Assembly (NCBI RefSeq): GCF_024746815.1
Contig: NZ_CP080527.1
Coordinates: forward strand, 284,102-348,101
DNA length: 64,000 nt
Source of the DNA: Mesorhizobium sp. AR07
Lineage (GTDB): Bacteria > Pseudomonadota > Alphaproteobacteria > Rhizobiales > Rhizobiaceae
Direction: 5' to 3'
In this document: positions 26,284 through 34,729 of the stretch, one piece after another
Layout of the letters: each line of letters begins with the position of its first letter
Numbering within the stretch: the first letter of the stretch is position 1
Made by a program: the position numbers and the translations under genes
The notes under the pieces: model-generated
What the model saw: the letters and a program-made list of their open reading frames with translations, nothing else
Told to the model about the DNA's origin: nothing
Database searches by the model: none

Positions 26284-26437
26284 CTTGCCCAACGCGCATT
26301 TCCGGGTTTTGATCGACGAGAGGGCATCTCCTCTACAAGGATCAAAACGAAAGGCTACGGTTTATCGTTCGTTTTTAACTGTCGACGGGCGCGGCGGCTT
26401 TGGGCCATTTTCGTTGCCAGAAGCGCCGCGATGATTC

Positions 26438-27436
26438 ATGCTGTCGACGATGATTCTCCGCCCGAAACTGCTTCGCCATGCACCTGTGGCCCTCACCGGT
26501 GCAGCCCCGGCTGCGCTGGCCACTCCCGTGCCGACCTGGCTGCGCGCCGTGGCGGCCGGTCCGGACTCGATCGAAGACGCTGCGTTTGCCGCGGCTGCGG
26601 CGCTGACCGCCCTCGATGCGGTGGTGCGCCGGCAGGAGAGATGGGCCGGCGTCTGGCGGCAGCGCCTGGCGCTCGCGGCAGCGGCGGCAACGGCCAAACG
26701 CGCCGGTCGGGTAGAGGACGAGGTGGCGCTGCGCGACGCGCTGCTGCTCACCCGTCCCGGCGACGACGTTGGACCCGCCGGCCGTATGCTGCTTGCTTGG
26801 CGAACGCTGGCATCTCGTCCGGTCGCCACGTTGGTCAGCGAGACGGTGTTGGTCGATGTCGCCGCGGATCTGGGGAGCGCGCTTGACGAGGCCGCGGCCG
26901 GCCAAATCGGTGACGAAATCCAGGCGACGACTGGCACGGTCGGTAATGCAGTCGCTGGCGCGGTCGACGCGATCGCCGTGCTCGAGCGTCATCACAGTCG
27001 CGCCGCGCGTGAGCTTGGACCGTGGCTTGCGGACGCTGTTTTGGCCGACCGGCTAGGGTGGGCGCATGCGGTGCCCCTGTTCGGCTTGCACCCGGTGGCG
27101 GGCGGTCGTCGGTCACCCCATGCCGAACGGGAATCCGGGCAGGCGTCCCGGCAACGCATTTGGGCAGCTTATGCGCAGGCGGCGCTGCAGGCGATGGATC
27201 TTGCGGCCGAGCTCGGCCGCCGCGCCGACCGCCTGCTGGCTGTCGCCCCAAAACTGCGGGCGAAAGGGGCGGACGCTGTCGTCGAGAAGCTGCTGTCCGA
27301 CGACGCGATCGTCGCATCCTCAAAGATCGCTGGCATGAGCGACCGCGGCCTGCGCCGCTTGTTCGACCGGCTGATCGAACTTGGCGCCGTGCGCGAGCTG
27401 TCCGGCCGTCCGACCTTCCGCATCTACGGGCTGTGA
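26438..27436 (+). CDS. DUF1403 family protein, copy 2
   Basis: 332 residues; the start is ATG 26438 (an ATG at 26450 is also possible). It shares ALDAVVRRQERWAGVWRQRL, AGRVEDEVALRDALLLTRPG and the C-terminus AGMSDRGLRRLFDRLIELG with copy 1 but is clearly diverged in the middle. It is followed 4 bp later by scpB copy 2. Orientation is opposite to copy 1, so the two modules flank the repABC region as an inverted, diverged duplication. Confidence 0.8.
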   Translation: MLSTMILRPKLLRHAPVALTGAAPAALATPVPTWLRAVAAGPDSIEDAAFAAAAALTALDAVVRRQERWAGVWRQRLALAAAAATAKRAGRVEDEVALRDALLLTRPGDDVGPAGRMLLAWRTLASRPVATLVSETVLVDVAADLGSALDEAAAGQIGDEIQATTGTVGNAVAGAVDAIAVLERHHSRAARELGPWLADAVLADRLGWAHAVPLFGLHPVAGGRRSPHAERESGQASRQRIWAAYAQAALQAMDLAAELGRRADRLLAVAPKLRAKGADAVVEKLLSDDAIVASSKIAGMSDRGLRRLFDRLIELGAVRELSGRPTFRIYGL

Positions 27437-27440
27437 GACC

Positions 27441-28130
27441 ATGGAGCAGGCGAGGGGGAAAAGGGCGAAGGAACGATCAGATGGTCACCTGTTCGACCGC
27501 GAATTGGATCACCTGCCGCCAGAAGTACGTTGGCGCGAATGGATGAACCGCGTCGAAGCAACCATCTTCGCCGCCAGCGAACCGGTCAGCCGCGAGGTGC
27601 TTACCCGCATCGTCGGCAAGACCTGCAGCATCGACCTTTTGATCGACGACATCCGCGAGGAGCTGCGGGGCCGGCCTTACGATCTGGTCGCGGTCGCCAG
27701 CGGCTGGAAGCACCTGACGCGGCCGGCCTATGCCGACGCCATCCGTACGGCGGTAGGCTCTAGCGAACGCGCCGTCGACCTCACGCAATCTGAAGTGCTG
27801 GTCTTGATGTGCATTGCCTTCTTTCAGCCGATCACGCGCGCCGAACTGTCGTCATTCTTCGGCAAGGAGATCAGCCGCGACCTGATCGGCAATTTGCGCT
27901 CCTTCGGCCTGATCGCCTCCGGCCCGCGAAGCCCTACTCCAGGCGCCCCCTATACCTATGTGACGACGAAACAGTTCCTGCTGGAATTCGGGCTTGAAAC
28001 CTTGCGCGACCTTCCCGACTTCGAGGCTCTCGAGGATGCGGGGCTGCTGTCGAAGGAAAAGCTTCTGGCGGGCGACATCATGCCGGGGTTTTCGGGCCCC
28101 GGCGAGAGTGATGCCGACGCCGACGAATAG
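27441..28130 (+). CDS. scpB: ScpB-like SMC accessory protein, copy 2
   Basis: 229 residues from ATG 27441 (MEQARGKRAKERSDGHLFDR). Winged-helix regions EATIFAASEPVSREVLTRIV and SSFFGKEISRDLIGNLRSFG are nearly the same as in copy 1. The N-terminus is in frame here, unlike copy 1. It is shorter than some chromosomal ScpB proteins. No smc or scpA lies nearby, so it may act with the host condensin or with DUF1403. Confidence 0.82.
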   Translation: MEQARGKRAKERSDGHLFDRELDHLPPEVRWREWMNRVEATIFAASEPVSREVLTRIVGKTCSIDLLIDDIREELRGRPYDLVAVASGWKHLTRPAYADAIRTAVGSSERAVDLTQSEVLVLMCIAFFQPITRAELSSFFGKEISRDLIGNLRSFGLIASGPRSPTPGAPYTYVTTKQFLLEFGLETLRDLPDFEALEDAGLLSKEKLLAGDIMPGFSGPGESDADADE

Positions 28131-28163
28131 AGCGCCTGTGCCTGGTCCGGACGACCGCTATCG

Positions 28164-29106
28164 TCACCGCAATTTCTCGAGCGATATGGCGGCAAGATCG
28201 ATTTTTCCCACGAGATCCATCAACGGCGCACAATCCGGATAGTGTTGCATCAGCATGGACTGTGCAAGGCGGAGGTCCTCGATGTGTTGTTCGCCAGCTT
28301 TTGACGTTCCTCCGGCGGAATTCTCTCCGTAGTAGAGGTCGAAAAACACCGCATCGGGCCTGGCCGCCCGATCGTGTTCGCATTGAACCCAGTCATCAAG
28401 CTCGCTTCGGACTGCATCAACGCGCTTGTAGACGCCCGGGCGCGCTCGCATGTCGGTCAGCACACCCTTCAGCAGGGTGCCTATCCTGGCATGCGCGTCC
28501 ACCGGCATCGCCGCCTTCGGACGCCGGCGCCGCTTGCCGCTGAGCGGCAGCCGGTACTCGACAGTGGTATTGGGACCGCGTGGCGGGGTAGCTTTTCGTT
28601 GAACGTTTCTCGCGAGCTTCGCCTCGGCTTTAGCCTTCTCTCCCGGAGTCACAAAAGGAGCGTGACCGTCGATGGCGACCCGGTCACAATTCGCCGGCAC
28701 GATCGGTGAAGGGCCTTTGGACAGCGCCTTGAGAAGCCCATCAAGCGAATATCCCTTCGACGCATCGGCATACAGGTAAAGTTCACAGCCTGCCGGATAG
28801 TACATCCCCGCCTCATTCCGGCCTTGCGAGCGACCAGTTGTGTCGCCGCGCCCAGGCGTCACGCTCTTTCGACGCAGCACTCCCTGCGTAAGGTTCGTCG
28901 GCCCCAACGTGATGTTTTGCGACGGGATCGTACCAGGCACTTCCATGATCACGTCCAGGCAGGCGGGCCAGATATTCCGCTCCGGGTTCGACGTGTGCCT
29001 TGGATGGCTGCAGGCCCGTGATGTCCATGAACTGCAGTACCCTCGCAGCTCCGCAAGCGATGTCCAAAGCCGCGCTCGCAGAGTCTGGTCGATACCCATC
29101 GACCAC
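28164..29106 (-). pseudogene. Conserved hypothetical gene, frameshifted
   Basis: Two minus-strand frames join into one protein. The 5' part (from ATG 29106) reads ALDIACGAARVLQFMDITGL, GLQPSKAHVEPGAEYLARLP and AWARRHNWSLARPE and then stops. The 3' part continues in another frame with AGMYYPAGCELYLYADASKG, YSLDGLLKALSKGPSPIVPA and a Lys/Arg-rich middle. The continuity of style suggests a one-base shift near 28815-28840. The family has no known function. Confidence 0.5.
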
Positions 29107-29344
29107 ATGGTCTGAGGCACGACGTGCGGATGAAAAATCAGTGGCGGGTCAGGTCAATATAATGCATTTCGCGGGTGGCGCAGCTGGTTGTCGGAGCAAC
29201 TTTTGCTGCGCAATTCAAATAGGATTGAAACTACCTGTTTTTACTATGGAAAACACTCCAGAAGTAACGGCTTGAAATTGCAATTGCGGCGAGAGATCGC
29301 CAAGCTAAGGACAAGGTCGATTCGACTTGGGTGGCAGGTAGCGA

Positions 29345-30571
29345 TTGTCTGGGATAGAGAGTTTTTCTGCAGCAGACTCCTTGGTGGGATATGTCTACCA
29401 ATGTGAGTACGCGCTATTTCGAGCCCTGGATACGGATGATCCGGCGGAAGGCTTCATGGTGGAAACCTTCGACGACGTGGTCGTCGGAGGGAAGGACGAC
29501 GCGTTTGAGCTTTTGCAGCTGAAACACCACGACCCCGCCAAGGCAAAGGCCTTCACCGACAAAAGTGCTGATTTGTGGAAAACGATCCGCATATGGTCCT
29601 CTCTCGTCGGGGACGACGCTGTCGATCCAAGCAAGACCTCGTTCTTTTTGCTCACCACTGCCCAGTCGTCGTCCTCTGCGATGCTCGTCGATTATCTAGC
29701 GCCCAAGGGAATCGCGGGAGGAACGAGGCACGTAAAGGCTGCTAAAGGCCTTCTCATGCAGATCGCGAAGGAGATAGAGGCCGGAACGACCGGTAGCATG
29801 AAGAAGAACGTCGAGCCTTTCTTGGCATTACCAGAAGCCGCCCGCGACGTGCTGATTGGAAACATGACCATAGTGCCCGGGGTGGCGGTTATCGAGAGCC
29901 TTCGCCAGAAGATCGTCAAGCGATTAAGCCTGACGGGTGCTACGACCGGAAATCTGGAGCGCTTGGCGCAGTCGCTGGTTGGCTGGTGGTACTGGGTTTT
30001 GATCGAGCGCCTCAGAACGAAAGAGAAAGTGCCGATCAGTAAAGAGCTGCTCCAAGAGAAAATTACGGATCTGGTTTCCCAGTATGTCGTGTCGAGCTTG
30101 CCTATATTCGAGGACATCACGGACCCGGACGCCGACCAAAAGGCTCGCCTGTTGCAGAGGCTGTTTGTTCGGCAATTGATGGCTATCGGGCACGCTCCGG
30201 ACAAGACGGCGGTCGCCGGGGCGCTACTTGATGTCTACAAGGCTGATGGGCACATAAAGCGCTGGATTGAGAGCCTGCGGCTGCAGCCAAAGGAATTACA
30301 AGAGTTCAAGGATCAGCTTTACGGTCACTGGGCAGCAAAATTCGGTGCGATCGAACCTGACGCAGACGCTTGCCTTGGCCGGGACGGCGTAGAATTTGAG
30401 CTAGAAAAGCTCGGCCGAACCGCTCTAAGCGGCTCACTCTCGGGAAGTCAGGCAAAGCTCAAGGACGTCGAGCTCGATTATCTACGGCGCGGCGTCTTAC
30501 ACCTCATGGCGAACGAACCAGTGATCGGTTGGCACCCTCATTGGACCGCGAAATTCAAGCCGGACGAATGA
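29345..30571 (+). CDS. ABC-3C component with N-terminal DUF4297-like nuclease
   Basis: 408 residues; the start is TTG 29345 with AGGT upstream. The N-terminus DSLVGYVYQCEYALFRAL followed by VETFDDVVVG and FELLQLKHH has the acidic...Q-x-K signature of the DUF4297/Cap4-like PD-(D/E)XK nuclease (Glu40, Asp44, Gln58, Lys60). The helical C-terminal region (LLQRLFVRQLMAIGHAPDKT, DVYKADGHIKRWIESLRL, YLRRGVLHLMANEPVIGWHP) fits the C-terminal domain of three-component ABC systems. It is probably the effector. The next ORF begins one base after its stop. Confidence 0.7.
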   Translation: MSGIESFSAADSLVGYVYQCEYALFRALDTDDPAEGFMVETFDDVVVGGKDDAFELLQLKHHDPAKAKAFTDKSADLWKTIRIWSSLVGDDAVDPSKTSFFLLTTAQSSSSAMLVDYLAPKGIAGGTRHVKAAKGLLMQIAKEIEAGTTGSMKKNVEPFLALPEAARDVLIGNMTIVPGVAVIESLRQKIVKRLSLTGATTGNLERLAQSLVGWWYWVLIERLRTKEKVPISKELLQEKITDLVSQYVVSSLPIFEDITDPDADQKARLLQRLFVRQLMAIGHAPDKTAVAGALLDVYKADGHIKRWIESLRLQPKELQEFKDQLYGHWAAKFGAIEPDADACLGRDGVEFELEKLGRTALSGSLSGSQAKLKDVELDYLRRGVLHLMANEPVIGWHPHWTAKFKPDE

Positions 30572-30572
30572 T

Positions 30573-31058
30573 ATGGCGTTTGCTCCCTGGAACGATCGGC
30601 AGACAGATTTCGCCAACTATTTTAATCCGGGCTATCTCGGCGTCCTCGTGTATAGCATGGCCAAGGGCTATAGCGTTACTAATGGGGGCATGTCGCTAGC
30701 CCTTGCGTTTCCCGGCGTCGCCATAGCCTTGCATCCCGATATCCGGAATGCCCTTCCCCGCACTATCGCTACCCGATTTTCGAAGTGGCTGAGGGATCAC
30801 CCGGAACTTCGAACCGACCTGATCTTATCTACGCAGTCCCTTGTTCCGCAGGTCAAGGAGGCCGTTTTGACGTCGCTCCGCTCGAACTGGGTCTCGACTG
30901 AGAACGGCCGCCTGATTGCGGCCACCAAGGGGCCTCCGATCTTGAAGTCGGACAAAACCCTTGATGACGACCAGACGGCGGCCGCATTTGTCGGAAAGTG
31001 GTTCGCGAAGGTAGGAGACGAGAGAGAAATCTACCAACAGATAGGAGTAAGACCATAA
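30573..31058 (+). CDS. ABC-3C middle component
   Basis: 161 residues. Opening APWNDRQTDFANYFNPGYLG, LVYSMAKGY and FPGVAIALHPDIRNALPRTI, and the end AAAFVGKWFAKVGDEREIYQ with IGVRP, match the small middle component found between the nuclease-CTD protein and the ATPase in these operons. It is packed tightly: it starts 1 nt after the upstream stop and its TAA overlaps the next ATG (TAATG). No catalytic residues are apparent; it probably acts as adaptor. Confidence 0.7.
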   Translation: MAFAPWNDRQTDFANYFNPGYLGVLVYSMAKGYSVTNGGMSLALAFPGVAIALHPDIRNALPRTIATRFSKWLRDHPELRTDLILSTQSLVPQVKEAVLTSLRSNWVSTENGRLIAATKGPPILKSDKTLDDDQTAAAFVGKWFAKVGDEREIYQQIGVRP

Positions 31059-32995
31059 TGCAAATCCAGAGCGTGGTCCTTTACTCCCTTGACGGCAGGA
31101 TCAACGAAATCTCGTTCGACCTAGGTCGCGTGAACATCCTCACTGGCCCAAGCGGTCGGGGAAAGTCTGCACTGCTAAGCGTCGTCGATTACTGTCTTGG
31201 AGCATCGCGTTTCGAGATCCCGGCAGGTGTGATCTCGAATGCCGTGTCATGGTTCGCCTTGAAACTGGATTTTGGAGCGGAAAGGTTATTCGTTGCCCGC
31301 CGTAGCGTCCCCGTAGGGAGGACGGCGAGCAATGAGTTCTTCGTGCGGCCAAACCCGGACCACGAAACGCCGCCTCTGAGTGATTTGAAGCCGAATGCTC
31401 GTCGGGATGATCTTATAGAAAAGATCGGATCGCTTCTAGGCGTGGGAGTCACACTTCTTCCTCGGGCCGACGGCACGGCTGACCGACAAAAGCTTACTTT
31501 CCGGTCAAGTCTTATCTACAGCTTCCAAAAGCAGAATGAGATCGCCAACCCGGACCTGTATTTCCATCGTCAAAGCGAACTCGCTCAGACGATAAGAGAT
31601 ACGTTGCCATACTACCTCGGCGCAATCTCCCCTGCCATCATCGAAAAGCAAGCCGAACTCCGCAATAAGCGGAAGAGACTGCGAGAGGTCGAGCGTGCGC
31701 TTGAACGCAGCGTATCGATCGCCGCCAATCGTGACACGGAACTCCTATCAATTGTGGCGGAAAGCACCCGGCTGGGTTTGATTGCAACATCCGACATCCC
31801 AGCTAGGAGCTCGACGGCACAGATACTCGAGAGAGTTTCTTCGGCCCTCCAAACCACTCTTTTCGCCAGTAGCCAATTAGCGGACGGTCAGGACGTTGAC
31901 GTCCTCAAGCAGATGAATACTGAGCTACTGAATAAGACTCGTGAAAGGTCAGATCTCAAAAAAGAGATTGACGCTCTGGAGCGTTTTGAGAACGACCAAA
32001 ACGTCGTCGATAGCGCGCTCAACGAGCAGCGGCGACGTTTGACGGCGTTGCATCTCCTCGCAGATGACCACGATTCCAAGCAATGCCCGGTTTGCGAAAG
32101 CTGGCTAGAGGGTGTCACACCGGCTGTAGCGGATATGAAGCAATCTTTGGAAACGCTTGCAGTCGAACTTGCGATGGTGAATTCGGACAAGACCGATGTC
32201 CGGGAACAACTCTCCAAACACCGTGCCGCCGTCACCAATCTCACGTCGGAAATCGCTTCGCTTAGGCGCGAGGTTCAACGCTTGAAGGTCGAGGAAGACT
32301 CCATCAAGTCGCTATTGGAGCAGAAACACGAGGTTGCCCGGCTTTCTGGCATGATCGACATGTTCCGCAGGCTCATATCGGTCGACGACGACGAGACACG
32401 TGTCGCGATGGAACTTGAGAAGGCCTCTTTGGTCACGGACATCGAAGAACTCGAATCAGAGACTAACCTGTCAGACGTACGTGCGAAGACCGCGACCTTC
32501 CTCGGCGGTATCGGGCAGCAGATCACCCGCTGGGCTCGCGAGCAACGTCTCGAATACGCGAACGGTTTTCTGACATTTGATCTCCGCGGGCCGAGGCTTG
32601 TCAGCGAGACTGCAGACGAGACGATTCCGTTTTCGCGCTTTGGCAGCGGACGGAACTGGGTCTGGTATCACTTGCTCGGCCATCTGGCTCTCCACGAATG
32701 GTTTGCCTCGAACAAGCGGCCCGTCCCTAACTTTTTGATCCTCGATCAGCCGTCACAGGTCTATTTCCCTTCAGCTAACGGGGAGACAGAAGACAATGAC
32801 TGGATGGAGGTCCGCAAAATCTACGAGTGGCTTTTCGACGTCGTCGAAAAACTTGATGGCCAGATGCAGATTATCGTCACCGACCACGCGAAATTCGAGA
32901 ACGACGCGCGTTTCACAGACCACCTCAAGCACGACTGGTGGGAGGGAGGATCCCTGGTGCCCCAAGATTGGTTGAACCAAAACCTGCAGTCCTGA
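31058..32995 (+). CDS. DUF3732 SMC/Rad50-like ATPase of the ABC-3C operon
   Basis: 645 residues from ATG 31058 with TAGGAGTAAG upstream. Walker A is GPSGRGKS (30-37), followed by a long coiled coil interrupted by a zinc-hook CPVC (343-346). The C-terminal lobe has FSRFGSGRNWVWYHLLGHLA (signature region) and FLILDQPSQVYFP (Walker B). It resembles a compact Rad50 with DUF3732. In the ABC-3C scheme the ATPase senses nucleoprotein structures and licenses the nuclease. All three genes are open. Confidence 0.8.
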   Translation: MQIQSVVLYSLDGRINEISFDLGRVNILTGPSGRGKSALLSVVDYCLGASRFEIPAGVISNAVSWFALKLDFGAERLFVARRSVPVGRTASNEFFVRPNPDHETPPLSDLKPNARRDDLIEKIGSLLGVGVTLLPRADGTADRQKLTFRSSLIYSFQKQNEIANPDLYFHRQSELAQTIRDTLPYYLGAISPAIIEKQAELRNKRKRLREVERALERSVSIAANRDTELLSIVAESTRLGLIATSDIPARSSTAQILERVSSALQTTLFASSQLADGQDVDVLKQMNTELLNKTRERSDLKKEIDALERFENDQNVVDSALNEQRRRLTALHLLADDHDSKQCPVCESWLEGVTPAVADMKQSLETLAVELAMVNSDKTDVREQLSKHRAAVTNLTSEIASLRREVQRLKVEEDSIKSLLEQKHEVARLSGMIDMFRRLISVDDDETRVAMELEKASLVTDIEELESETNLSDVRAKTATFLGGIGQQITRWAREQRLEYANGFLTFDLRGPRLVSETADETIPFSRFGSGRNWVWYHLLGHLALHEWFASNKRPVPNFLILDQPSQVYFPSANGETEDNDWMEVRKIYEWLFDVVEKLDGQMQIIVTDHAKFENDARFTDHLKHDWWEGGSLVPQDWLNQNLQS

Positions 32996-33183
32996 TGAAC
33001 CGCCCGACGTGATGGTCGCCCGTAAGTCGATGACAGTCATAGTGGCGGGCTCGCCTGCCTTCAACTTTGTTTCAAGATGCGTGGGAAGCGGAGAGCTCCC
33101 CTTGACGGTAGCCGACTAGCTGACGCCCTCTTCACCGATATCGCTAGCAAATATGTCGCGCTCACTAGGACTACCGGACTACC

Positions 33184-33480
33184 GATGCATTCGCGCACCT
33201 GGCTAGCCTGGCGCGCGAGCGTTTCACGATCATAATCCCTTCATCGACCGCATTGGAGCCGAATGGGCGACCGGACTATTCGAGACCACCACTGCAACCG
33301 AGCGCCTGCTGGTGATTTGGGGCGCATTTCACCCCTTGACTACGGCAAGGGGAGTCACCGGGTCAAAGTCAGCGCGACACGCATCATTGACTATGGCGGC
33401 GCCGATCTAGCCACTGAAACGTTCCACGCCAAGATCGTCTTGGCGGACGGCTTTGCAACTCATGTGGGTTCAGCCAGCCT
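33184..33480 (+). pseudogene. Phospholipase-D-like (HKD) nuclease fragment, DrmC-like
   Basis: Pieces in more than one frame: DAFAHLASLARERFTIIIP, then PFIDRIGAEWATGLFETT and TERLLVIWGAF, then IIDYGGADLATETFHAKIVL with ADGFATHVGSAS. The last block is a PLD motif (H-x-K...D...GSA). The order fits the second half of a DrmC-type PLD protein. It is cut by the transposon sequence that begins near 33481 and has at least one frameshift. Confidence 0.5.
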
Positions 33481-33833
33481 ACCGCGCGCCTGCTGCCGCT
33501 GGTCTGACGCAGTGGCAGCAGGAGGGGCGAAAGCGCATTTTGCGCAGAGGCCATCTGCGCTAACGTTTCCCACGCTATGCCGGAATGGTCATGAAGCAGG
33601 CGCGACATGCCGTCGGGCAGGAAAAGGTCGAGGCGGGCCGACCACATGCCGCCGCCCAGTTCAAAAACACTGGCGAAATGGCGCGGCGCGATTCCGTTCG
33701 CGAGCGCCAGGCGATGAAGCCAGCTCGACAGCAATTCGTCTGGTTGTGGCACGACCGCGATCGGCCAGCGGTCGGAATGAATCTGGCGGTAGCGCGGCAG
33801 CACCTCGATCGCGAACTCGGCCTTGCTGATCAT
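33481..33833 (-). pseudogene. tniQ: TniQ, N-terminal fragment
   Basis: The minus frame starts MISKAEFAIEVLPRY and has the TniQ signature PQPDELLSSWLHRLALANGI and ELGGGMWSARLDLFLPDGM. Family members are about 400 aa, but here homology stops at ~115 residues where PLD-fragment sequence begins on the other strand. TniQ assists target selection; this copy cannot be functional. Confidence 0.75.
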
Positions 33834-33838
33834 AACCG

Positions 33839-34729
33839 CTATAGAAGGGCTTCGCGCACCGGCGCCTGACGACGGGCCGAGAGCGGAATGTGGCCCAGCC
33901 GATCGATCATCGCCATCGTGATGAGCTCGGCACCGGATCGGACGGCGACGCTCGCCGCCTTGGTAAGGATGGCGACGACCTCGCCGATCAAACCCTCGGA
34001 AAGCGAGAAGATCTTGCGCGCGATTTTTTCCTCCGACAGGTCGGAACCCTTGGCGAGCGGCAGCGCCGCCTCGAGGCTGTCAAGAAGCGCCAGATATTCT
34101 TCACCGTATTGCCAGCGCGGGACGGCGCAAAGTTCGAACCGGCTTGCCATTTCGTCGGTCGCGTTGACAAAGTCGTAGACGGCAACCTCGCCGATCAGCA
34201 CCGGCGAAATGTCGTGGACCCGGCCGAGCCGGCGCAGAAAGGCGAAAATTGCCTCAATGTCACGAGTCCGGCCGCGCAATGCATTGTGGAATTCGTCGAA
34301 AATCAGAATTCTGGGCGCCAGGCTGGCGAGCAGATGATCGAGTTGCGCGGCTTTCCGGCCGACATCCCGGACATTGCCGGTTGGCGCCTTCAGCGCCTGA
34401 AGAACGCTCGCATAGAAGTGGGCAAGTCCGGCACCCTCGCGGGTCTGCACGATAAAGACCCGTTGCTCCGGCGATGTTTTCAGATGTTCGACAGCAAACC
34501 GCTCGGCGATCATCGTCTTGCCGTTGGCGTAAGGACCGACCAGCATCAGGCCATTGGTCCGCAGCGTAGCCGGCCGAGACAGCAGATCGGCCAACCGCTC
34601 ATGGGCCTCCAGCGCCGTGTGATGGCCGATCCAGCGCGGCGCGCGGATGAAGGCGACCCGCTCCTCCGTGTCTCGATCGAGATAGGGCCGCACATGGTCG
34701 AGGAGATGATCGGCCATCCCCGCTACCAT
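33839..34729 (-). CDS. tniB: TniB, AAA ATPase transposition regulator, copy 1
   Basis: 296 residues. Walker A is VGPYANGKTMIAERF and Walker B is PRILIFDEFHNALRGR, followed by FLRRLGRVHDISPVLIGEVA. Its ATG overlaps the end of tniA. TniB is the MuB/TnsC-like ATPase that activates the transposase. It is the only complete tniB in the window, because copy 2 is cut by a Tn3 element. Confidence 0.9.
   Translation of the reverse strand: MVAGMADHLLDHVRPYLDRDTEERVAFIRAPRWIGHHTALEAHERLADLLSRPATLRTNGLMLVGPYANGKTMIAERFAVEHLKTSPEQRVFIVQTREGAGLAHFYASVLQALKAPTGNVRDVGRKAAQLDHLLASLAPRILIFDEFHNALRGRTRDIEAIFAFLRRLGRVHDISPVLIGEVAVYDFVNATDEMASRFELCAVPRWQYGEEYLALLDSLEAALPLAKGSDLSEEKIARKIFSLSEGLIGEVVAILTKAASVAVRSGAELITMAMIDRLGHIPLSARRQAPVREALL

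Noticed and set aside
25996..26886. 296-aa plus-strand frame as a toxin partner of the Phd remnant
   Set aside because: Runs through the integrase fragment and into DUF1403 copy 2 in the wrong frame; no toxin fold recognised.
33184..33480. DISARM system
   Set aside because: Only a PLD fragment is present; no DrmA, DrmB or methylase genes nearby.
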